Source: Protonemura montana
Lineage: Eukaryota; Arthropoda; Insecta; Plecoptera; Nemouridae
Length of the DNA: 64,000 nucleotides
NCBI GenBank assembly: GCA_947568835.1
Contig: CANOQG010000003.1
Span: 434,001-498,000 of the forward strand
Direction: 5' to 3'
Shown here: positions 35,167 to 45,600 of the stretch, in pieces
How the letters are laid out: each line of letters opens with the position of its first letter
Numbering within the stretch: the first letter of the stretch is position 1
The notes under the pieces: generated by a model
The model's database searches: none
The model's input: only the letters and a program-made list of their open reading frames with translations
What the model was told of the DNA's origin: nothing
Position numbers and translations under genes: made by a program

Positions 35167-36492
35167 AAATCTGGATAGAGCATAGGATCCAGCCAGCTGA
35201 TCTCAAATAACATGGATAGAGCATAGGATCCAGCCAGCTGATCTCAAATAACCTGGATAGAGCATAGGATCCAGCCAGCTGATCTCAAATAACCTGGATA
35301 GAGCATAGGATCCAGCCAGCTGATCTCAAATAACATGGATAGAGCATAGGATCCAGCCAGCTGATCTCAGATAACCTGAATAGAACATAGGATCCACCCA
35401 GCTGATCTCAAATAACCTGAAAAGAGCATAGAATCCAGTCAGCTGATCTCAAATAACCTGGATAGAGCATAGGATCCAGCCAGCTGATCTCAAATAACCT
35501 GGATAGAGCATAGGATCCAGCTAGCTGATCTCAAATAACCTGGATAGAGCATAGGATCCAGCCAGCTGATCTCAAATAACCTGGATAGAGTATAGGATCC
35601 AGTCAGCTGATCTCAAATAACCTGGATAGAGCATAGGATCCACCCAGCTGATCTCAAATAACCTGGATAGAGCATAGGATCCAGCCAGCTTATCTCAAAT
35701 AACCTGGATAGAGCATAGGATCCAGCTAGCTGATCTCAAATAACCTGGATAGAGCATAGGATCCAGCCAGCTGATCTCAAATAACCTGGATAGAGCATAG
35801 GATCCAGCCAGCTGATCTTAAATAATCTGGATAGAGCATAGGATCCAGTCAGCTGATCTCAAATAACCTGGATAGAGCATAGGATCCAGCCAGCTGATCT
35901 CAAATAACCTGGATAGAGCATAGGATCCAGCCAGCTAATCTCAAATAACCTGGATAGACCATAGGATCCAGCCAGCTGATCTCAAATAACCTGGATAGAG
36001 CATAGGATCCACCCAGCTGATCTCAAATAACCTGGATAGAGCATAGGATCCAGCCAGCTGATCTCAAATAACCTGGATAGAGCATAGGATCCAGCCAGCT
36101 GATCTCAAATAACCTGGATAGAGCATAGGATCCAGCCAGCTGATCTCAAATAACCTGGATAGAGCATAGGATCCAGCCAGCTGATCTCAAATAACCTGGA
36201 TAGAGCATAGGATCCACCCAGCTGATCTCAAATAACCTGGATAGAGCATAGGATCCACCCAGCTGATCTCAAATAACCTGGATAGAGCATAGGATCCAGC
36301 CAGCTGATCTCAAATAACCTGGATAGAGCATAGGATCCAGCCAGCTGATCTCAAATAACCTGGATAGAGCATAGGATCCAGCCAGCTGATCTCAAATAAC
36401 CTGGATAGAGCATAGGATCCAGCCAGCTGATCTCAAATAACCTGGATAGAGCATAGGATCCAGCCAGCTGATCTCATATAACATGAATAGAG
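35167..36492. repeat. 41-bp minisatellite, unit 2, about 32 copies
   Basis: Same consensus as unit 1, but the order of variant copies differs and instead matches unit 3 almost exactly. Shared markers include CAGCTTATCTC and GATCTTAAATAATC. Confidence 0.97.
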
Positions 36493-36584
36493 CTCTAGAT
36501 ATAAAACCTGTAAAATCCGTATTCCATGCTGAGGTTGCTAGCAATAGAAATTAAACCCACAGGTGATTTGCATTAAAGTCAGAT
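36493..36584. repeat. Short fragment of module A before TATGC array 3
   Basis: Same as 20013-20102 apart from a base or two (GCATTAAAGTC for GCATTGAAGTC). Confidence 0.8.
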
Positions 36585-39391
36585 TGCTATGCTTTGTTAT
36601 TCTATGCTATGCTATGCTATGCTATGTTATGTTATGCTATGCTTTGCTATGCTATGCTTTGCTTTGCTTTGCTATGCTTTGCTATGCTATGCTATGCTTT
36701 GCTTTGCTATGCTATGCTATGCTATGCTTTGTTATTCTATGCTATGCTATGCTATGCTATGTTATGTTATGCTATGCTTTGCTATGCTATGCTTTGCTTT
36801 GCTTTGCTATGCTTTGCTATGCTATGCTATGCTTTGCTATGCTATGCTATGCTATGCTATGCTTTGCTATGCTTTGCTATGCTTTGCTATGCTATGCTTT
36901 GCTATGATATGCTTTGCTATGCTATGCTATGCTTTGATAAGCTATGCTATGCTATGCTATGCTATGCTTTGCTATGCTTTGCTTTGCTATGATATGCTTT
37001 GCTATGCTATGCTATGCTTTGATAAGCTATGCTATGCTATGCTATGCTATGCTTTGCTATGCTTTGCTATGCTATGCTATGCTTTGCTATGCTTTGCTAT
37101 GATATGCTTTGCTATGCTATGCTATGCTTTGATAAGCTATGCTATGCTTTTCTATGCTATGCTATGCTATGCTATGCTATGCTATGCTATGCTCTGCTAT
37201 GCTATGCTTTGATAAGCTATGCTATGCTATGCTTTGATAAGCTATGCTATGCTATGCTTTGCTATGCTATGCTTTGATAAGCTATGCTATGCTATGCTAT
37301 TCTATGCTATGCTTTGCTATGATATGCTTTGCTTTGCTATGCTATGCTATGCTATGCTATGCTTTGCAATGCTATGCTATGCTTTGCTATGCCTTGCTAT
37401 GCTATGCTATGCTATGCTATGCTTTGCTATGCTTTGCTATGCTTTGCTATGCTATGCTTTGCTTTGCTTTGCTATGCTATGCTTTGATAAGCTATGCTAT
37501 GCTATGCTTTGCCATGCTATGCTTTGATAAACTATGCTATGCTATGCTATTCTATGCTATGCTTTGCTATGATATGCTATGCTATGCTATGCTATGCTAT
37601 GCTATGCTATGCTTTGCAATGCTATGCTATGCTTTGCTATGCTTTGCTATGCTATGCTATGCTATGCTATGCTTTGCTATGCTTTGCTATGCTTTGCTAT
37701 GCTATGCTTTGCTTTGCTATGCTATGCTATGCTATGTTATGCTATGCTTTGCTATGCTTTGCTATGCTATGCTTTGCTATGATATGCTTTGCTATGCTAT
37801 GCTATGCTTTGATAAGCTATGCTATGCTATGCTATGCTATGCTTTGCTATGCTTTGCTTTGCTATGATATGCTTTGCTATGCTATGCTATGCTTTGATAA
37901 GCTATGCTATGCTATGCTATGCTATGCTTTGCTATGCTTTGCTATGCTATGCTATGCTTTGCTATGCTTTGCTATGATATGCTTTGCTATGCTATGCTAT
38001 GCTTTGATAAGCTATGCTATGCTTTTCTATGCTATGCTATGCTATGCTATGCTATGCTATGCTATGCTCTGCTATGCTATGCTTTGATAAGCTATGCTAT
38101 GCTATGCTTTGATAAGCTATGCTATGCTATGCTTTGCTATGCTATGCTTTGATAAGCTATGCTATGCTATGCTATTCTATGCTATGCTTTGCTATGATAT
38201 GCTTTGCTTTGCTATGCTATGCTATGCTATGCTATGCTTTGCAATGCTATGCTATGCTTTGCTATGCCTTGCTATGCTATGCTATGCTATGCTATGCTTT
38301 GCTTTGCTTTGCTATGCTATGCTTTGATAAGCTATGCTATGCTATGCTTTGCCATGCTATGCTTTGATAAACTATGCTATGCTATGCTATTCTATGCTAT
38401 GCTTTGCTATGATATGCTATGCTATGCTATGCTATGCTATGCTATGCTATGCTTTGCAATGCTATGCTATGCTTTGCTATGCTTTGCTATGCTATGCTAT
38501 GCTATGCTATGCTTTGCTATGCTTTGCTATGCTTTGCTATGCTATGCTTTGCTTTGCTATGCTATGCTATGCTATGTTATGCTATGCTTTGCTATGCTTT
38601 GCTATGCTATGCTTTGCTATGCTTTGCTATGCTTTGCTATGATATGCTTTGCTATGCTATGCTATGCTTTGATAAGCTTTGCTATGCTATGCTTTTCTAT
38701 GCTATGCTATGCTATGCTATGCTATGCTATGCTTTGCTCTGCTATGCTATGCTTTGATAAGTTTGCTATGCTTTGCTTTGCTTTGCTATGCTATGCTATG
38801 CTATGCTTTGCTATGCTATGCTTTGATAAGCTATGCTATGCTTTGCTATTCTATGCTTTGCTATGCTATGCTATGCTATGCTTTGCTTTGCTATGCTATG
38901 CTATGCTATGCTTTGCTATGCTATGCTTTGATAAGCTATGCTATGCTTTGCTATTCTACGCTTTGCTATGCTTTGCTATTCTATGCTTTGCTATGATATG
39001 CTATGCTATGCTCTGCTATGCTATGCTTTGATAAGCTATGCTATGCTTTGCTTTGCTTTGCTATGCTATGCTATGCTATGCTTTGCTATGCTATGCTTTG
39101 ATAAGCTATGCTATGCTTTGCTATTCTAAGCTTTGCTATGCTATGCTATGCTATGCTATGCTATGCTTTGCTATGATATGCTATGCTATGCAATGCTATG
39201 CTATGCTATGCTATGCTTTGCAATGCTATGCTATGCTTTGCTATGCTTTGCTATGCTATGCTTTGCTATGCTTTGCTATGCTATGCTATGCTATGCTATG
39301 CTATGCTTTGCTATGCTATGCTATGCTATGCTTTGCTATGCTATGCTATGCTTTGCTATGCTATGCTATGCTTTGCTGTGCTATGCTATGC
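36585..39391 (+). repeat. TATGC pentanucleotide array, unit 3, with internal 875-bp duplication
   Basis: At 2.8 kb, the longest TATGC array in the window. It is built from CTATG and CTTTG with GATATG, GCAATG and GATAAG variants in recurring blocks. The block around 37029-37277 recurs at 37904-38152, an offset of 875 bp, and the stretch after it matches on the same offset. The unit 4 array has this block once. Confidence 0.96.
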
Positions 39392-40740
39392 CAAATGTTC
39401 AGGACAGCCTTTAAAATTGCCAAAGAAATTGTGAATGCATTGTTTTTCGCATTCAAAACAATTAATAGGTACCTTGATATAGGTACCAATTACGTATTTG
39501 CGCGGTAAAAAAAAAAAAAAATTAAATAAAAATGTTCTCACTAAACACTTTGCGTTTGAAAACCTGTTGCTAATTCACGGCAGTCTTGAAAATTATAATT
39601 TTTTTCACGGCTTCTTACGTCGATGCAAAAGAATTGTCACCTGTTTTTGCGATCTGTCACTCAAAATCAAGATTTGTCGGAATAATCTCTAAAAAACATG
39701 TTTAGTATAGTTTGGTTGTTAAGAAATCCATATTCCATGCTTAGGTTGCTAGCAATGGAAAGTTAACCCACAGGTGATTTGCATAAAAGTCGGAAATATC
39801 ATTTCCGTTTGAAATTGGTGGTGGAATCTTGTCTAGGTTGGGGTTGAATAGTATGCGTCGTATTTGAACAATTTCGGCTTAAATCGGCAAGATGTTTATA
39901 CCTTTATGAAACACAATTAAACTAAAGAAATTCAATTGAACACAAAATGTGCAATAAAAATACAATTTTTACGCCTGTAAAGAGTCAAACTTTTTCCTTA
40001 CCTACCTGTTTCATATGAAGTGGCATTTGGAATCCTGTCAAATCGCCGTATGACATCAACTCACCTTAAAAATGTCGCGTTTCATATCATGCTTCGAAAT
40101 CATGTACAAATTATAACCATTTCCTGTCGTTTTTGACCGATTTTCGCCAAAAACAAAGGGGTTTTAGTAGATAGTTTGACATTTCAACCCATTTTGACAT
40201 TTAATTTGGCCTGATAATCCACTGCTGAGAAGATACATTCACGATTTCGTACACCTTGCTGTGGTGTCAAAATAGCAAACAATTGATTAAAGCTGTCAGT
40301 GTATTAGCAAAATTAATTCTTTTTCACGTAAAACGATCGCAATTGAATGTGTTTTCGCTCAATTACATCAACAACTTTATTACGAATGCATGAAAAATCA
40401 CCGCAAAGCTCGAGGCTAGAAAAACTTGAGTATTAAAATAGTTATAAAATCGAGCTGCATCGCCTGGCTCTGAGATATCTTGCCGTCATATTTAGCAACT
40501 TTTCACCATGAAAACGATTTTTAATCGCTGTGAAAATGTCGCACGCCAATGTAAAAGTTAATTCTGAAAAATTCTAGCCCATTTTCGTACGTTTTGAGTC
40601 GAATTTCGCAATTTCTATAAACAGTAGAGCGGCCGGTCACATCCCAGCCACCTACCTACCCACAAACTAAAAAGTTGAACATCACAATTTTAAAGCTTTT
40701 ATATAAGGTTAACTAGCAGAACCCGATGCCTAACGGCACC
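39392..40740. repeat. Module A, unit 3 (joined directly to D)
   Basis: Matches the long form at 21006, including the 95-bp A-tailed insertion. Here GCCTAACGGCACC is followed at once by module D. The opposite-strand pentamer array, the LINE and the short A copy are all missing. This is the product expected from exchange between the long and short A copies. Confidence 0.87.
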
Positions 40741-41598
40741 TGTTGTTCTTATCCCTAGTGGTTTTATTTTAGTATTAGTATTGTCTTTGAACTTGGATTA
40801 ACAATTACAAATAGCTCACTACTGTTTTTCTAGTACCCTATGCCCATAGGGCATATGCCGATAGGATAGATCATGACAAAAATATATGGGCCTAGGCCAA
40901 AATCTAGTCCCTAAGCCCTGGGACCGAACTGAGACTTTACACTTAATGTAGCCTCTACGCATACATTTAAGAAACTTTTATGGGACAACAAAATAAAGTA
41001 CTGAGAAAATGTCAAGAAAACAAAGTATTATGCCATTACGACTTGATGTACCATACTATACCTGATTTCCGCCAGTACCTTCAACGATGATGGCTAACCA
41101 GCAGCATTGCTTATAAGGACACAACCATTTGGTGTGCTTTTTGGACAGAAAGGAATCATTACAAATATTTTTGGTTTGGTTTCATTAACGAAGGTTTTTT
41201 TTTTGACGATTAAACAAAAAAAAATGTACCTATTAATTATTGTAATTTTTATTTGCCAATATTATGATCATTCTTACAAATATAAGAAATATTCACATGT
41301 TTACGACGATTTGCGTTGAAAACTTTGACCATTTGAAAGCAACAGTCAATGCAGACCAGCCATGTCGCAGTACCGCCACTGTTCATTCGTAATTGAAAGT
41401 AATCTCCGCAATGGTGCCATGAAGAAGTTCCTTCTCTACGATTGGCAGGGGGAGGGGGGGTATAAAACAAAATAAAAAAGACGGCAAGAGAGAGGCACCA
41501 TTCTTGGAGAAATAAAAAGTTTCTAAATGTATTCAAGCTGTTAAGTGAGAGAATTTTAAAAATAATTGTTATGCCGGGGCCCCCATCCCGCCCCGGCA
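40741..41598. repeat. Module D, unit 3, with both hairpins
   Basis: Shares a small deletion (TTTTAGTATTAG) and GAGAAAATGTCAAG with unit 4. The GC-rich hairpin is intact at 41572-41598. The CTAG-hairpin pair lies near 40830-40852. Confidence 0.8.
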
Positions 41599-41694
41599 GC
41601 ATGGCGATCGTCGCACACTACATCGCCTCTGCCTTACACTATCAAAGATTGTGCAGCCCGTTGCAAGCAACAGGAATCTCTGATGTGCGGACAT

Positions 41695-41825
41695 GCAAGG
41701 ATTCATGCAAGGATCAACTGTGTCGGATAGGTAGGATGCATTGTTCAGTTTTTAGACTGATGCAATGCTATCATGCTTGGTGGTTAGTTGGTTTGACATT
41801 CCAAGATAGAATCAAGAAAAGAGAA
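41695..41825. repeat. 131-bp repeat, single copy
   Basis: Only one unit is present. It combines the first-copy start with the last-copy ending (AAGATAGAATC), as expected of a deletion by exchange between first and last copies. Confidence 0.95.
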
Positions 41826-41880
41826 ACATGCAGTAAAAAGACCGACACGAAAGTAAGATTGTGACGTTAAAAAATTGCAA

Positions 41881-42359
41881 ACATGCAGATAGAAAACAGC
41901 AGGTTGCATAACTATTAACTACTTACTAACCAACTACTACTACTACTTACTACTTAGTAACTACTTTACTAAATCTATGATATTTTTTTTGTTTTTTTGT
42001 TTTTTTGAACATGCATGTCATGCAGATAGAAAACAGCAGGTTGCATAACTATTAACTACTTACTAACCAACTACTACTACTTACTACGTAGTAACTACTT
42101 TACTAAATCTATGATTTTTTTTTTGTTTTTTTGTTTTTTTGAACATGCATGTCATGCAGATGGAAAACAGCAGGTTGCATAACTATTAACTACTTACTTA
42201 CCAACTACTACTACTTACTACTTAGTAACTACTTTACTAAATCTATGATTTTTTTTTTGTTTTTTTGTTTTTTTGAACATGCATGACATGCAGATGGAAA
42301 ACAGCAGGCTGCATTTCTAATACTATTAGTTAGAAGTAACTACTTTACTAAATGTATGT
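41881..42359. repeat. ~135-bp T-rich tandem repeat, unit 3
   Basis: About 3.5 copies. The first two junctions have ATGCATGTCATGCAG where other units have ATGCATGACATGCAG, a local variant spread to adjacent copies. Confidence 0.92.
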
Positions 42360-42656
42360 ACAATATAATCTATCAATTAATGTACATGTATAATTGTCTA
42401 GCTCTGGGAGGAGCAGTTCCGTTAGAGTGTCCACATGCGAGCGCAATGGTCGTGAAGTTAAAGGGCTATGCGGCGTCCGGTGCTTTATACCTGCAGCAGA
42501 AAAGCGTGTCAGCATGGTGAAATATATGGGAATTGGGTTGCTACCTGCCGTGCTAGTCACGGTTCCTGGTCTGCCCTACCTAGCCTTACTGAATTTAAAT
42601 TTATCTAGGAAATGTTACCGCTATTGCAAATGTAAGGGATAGTACAATGATAGGAT
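42360..42656 (-). other. RepHel 3' flank, unit 3
   Basis: Counterpart of 11706-12001. The minus-strand small frame is open (42348-42560). Nothing else recognisable. Confidence 0.4.
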
Positions 42657-45600
42657 TTAGGAGGAGGAGGCGTCCATTGGAACTTCTTCATCCGCATCCG
42701 ATACAGCGAGTTGACTAAGCGACTGCTCAAGGGCCTGCTGGTCAGCCTCTTGATAGCCACTACGCGAGGAAGGATCCGCTGCCTGGTGGTCCGGCGCATG
42801 AATCTCGAGCACCTCCTGGTACACGATGTTCTTGGTGAAGGTGGTGTTGCTCGAGACGATCAACTTGCCCTGCGCCTCGTTACCGGCGACTGCCACGAAG
42901 ATTGAGTCCAAAGAGCGAGCCCGAGAAAGCGCCACGTATAGCTGACCGTGTCCGAATACTGGTTTTTCTAAATGAATTCCCACCCTCTTTAAAGATTGAC
43001 CCTGGGCTTTATTGATGGTCATGGCGAATGCCAGACGGATCGGAAACTGGCGCCTTGTCATCGTAAAGGGCATGCCAATGTCCGAGGGAGTTAGGTTGAC
43101 TCTACATAGGAAAGTGCGTCGTCCCGCACAGCGCCCTCCGATGATCCTGCAGTCGATCACGTGCTCGTGGAGTGCAACAACGCTGAGTCGAGTCCCATTG
43201 CATAGGCCGGCTCTCACGTCGACGTTCCTCATGAGCATCACGATTGCATGAACTTTCAGACGAAGCTTGTGCGGTGGCATCCCGGATGGCGTTAATGAAT
43301 TTAGATATTCTACGGGATAATCGGTAGCCAAAACGTCGCCATCTTCGCCTTCACTGACATCGACAGTGTCGGCGCTGCAGTATTCGAACACGTCACCTTC
43401 GAGGCGCTCAAGAACGTTGTCATTGATGTTCAAAGACTCCACGTTCTTCGGGCAGAGGATGGCATGGTCTTGCATCACGGCCATCTCGGCAGCACTAATG
43501 CTCGTGCCGAAGACGGCGTCAATGACGCAGTCCACGACGCATTGGACAGGTAATGCGATGGTGTCATCCGGGAGGTGGCAGTCATTCAAAATCTCGCCGT
43601 TTCCGACACGCAAGAGCCACTCGACAAACTCTACTTCGCCTGGGTTGGCGCGCATGTTCGCGCGCAGCTCGAGGGTGCGGAACAACGACCAAAGCGCGCC
43701 ACGCTTAATGCATTGCTCGACAATGGTCGTTCGGTTGCCATTTCGAACGACTGGGAGGCACTGCCTAAAATCCCCGCCGATAACGATCACCTTTCCGCCG
43801 AACGGACGCTCATCGTTTGTCACGTCTCTTAGCGTCCGCTCGATCACGTTCAGGGCCAGCAGAGGCGCCATGGGTCCTTCATCCAAGATGATGACCTTGG
43901 CCGCCCTCAGCGAAGCGCCCTCGGCGGAGTTGGGCTTCACGCCAGACGTGCTGTTTTCCACAATCGGAACAGGTAATCGAAATCGCGAGTGGCAGGTCCT
44001 CCCTCCCTTCAGTAACGTCGCCGCAATGCCCGTCCACGCGACGGCCACGGCTCGCTCGCCTCGGGCTCGCAGCGTGCTGATGAGGGTGTTGTATAGGAAG
44101 GTCTTCCCGCTGCCGCCCGGGCCGTCCAGGTAGAAGCACCTCTGCTCGGCGTTCGGGTCGTCGATTGCTGCCATCACCGCGTCGAATGCCACGCGCTGTC
44201 TGCCGTTGAGCTTCACCAAGTTCTCCTCGGCCTCTTCCCTTTCGGCGGTCTGGTCGAACTGCTCGTCGACAGCAACGATGACTGGCACTCGAGGCGCTGG
44301 CAAACCGATTTCGGCGTTGGTCAGGCGGTGTAGGGCAAGGACGGACTGGATGGAATTCAGGGCCAACTGTTCTGCCTCGATGGGGTCGTGTTCTCGGGCG
44401 AAATCTTCGCAGAAATCGCCCTTGAAACGCTCCCATAGAGACAGCGGGTCAAGAGGCTGACAGAACGCGCAAATGATAGCAAACAGCTGACGAAGTTCGT
44501 TTGGCATCTTTATAGCAACCGCCTCCTGCAGACATTTCTGCCACTCATCGTCGTCCATTAGCAGGTTGCGTGCGATGGCAGCTTCCTTGAAGGTAGCGTA
44601 AACCCTACCCTGGAACGTGCGCACGTCCTCGAATGAGGTGGCGCCGGCGACGTGTAGCAAAAGGAGACGAAGATGGTATCGCTCGATCTGCCGGGGCGTC
44701 ACGGAGTACATTCGGCTGATGATGGAGCCGGCACCTCGCTTTCGTGGCTTCCACGCTTTGCCCTCGAAACGGAAGTGGTACGGGATGTCGATGTACTTGT
44801 ACTGCCGTGCCGCCGGGTTGCTACTATTCAGCGCAAACCATGCCGTCAGCGTAGTCAGCGCAGCCCTGCCGCGTTCTGCTGCGGCTTCCTCGTCTCCAGG
44901 ACGGAACGTGACCATGTGGTCACCCTCGAGGTGGATCGCCAAACGGATGATAGTGTGCGACTTTTCGTGCATTTCAAATCCGAAAATTCTCCACGCAGCC
45001 TCTTGGGGACTCACGTAGCGAGAGTCGATGAACTGTGAGACCTCGTCCCACACCAACTCTTGCTGGGCACCGTGCGCTGGACGTGGCTCATGATCGCCCT
45101 CCGCGGGGACAGAGACGCGGAGCTGGACCCTGGCACAGTCGTGACCTTTGTACACGTACTTGCACAGGTACTTGACCGTCTTCGCGGATCCACAGTGCTC
45201 GATGTTCAGGTGGCAGTCAAACTTGGAGCTTAAGTACTTGTTGTAAGGCACTACGTCTCGGTTGTCGACCACTCTTCCTGAGATGGTATGCGTCTGCCCG
45301 CTCTCTCGACGGCGATAGACGGTGAAACCCCCCTCGTTGACCACAGTCACATCTGTGAACGACTTGGGGAACTTCTTCTTACACTTTCCGTCCTCCATGC
45401 ACACAGAGGACATGTTCCGAGCGCCGCACGGGCCGTGGATCATCGACGACACGATGACCTTGTGCAGTCTCTCCTCGGTCACCGGATCGGGCAACTCGGC
45501 ACAGATAAGTGCGTCTACCTCCTCGGGAGTGCGGATCTTGTCCTCGTCGCGAAGGATTACCAGGATGTGAGCGTGAGGGAGTCCACGTTTTTGGAACTCG

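Larger units (their letters stand above)
26036..36492 (-). mobile_element. Helitron, unit 2 (approximate extent)
   Basis: Second Helitron, with the same order of parts and the same uncertainty over its ends. It is bounded by module A short form on the left and the A fragment at 36493 on the right. Its left-hand modules most resemble unit 1, while its 41-bp array and upstream region most resemble unit 3. Confidence 0.6.
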
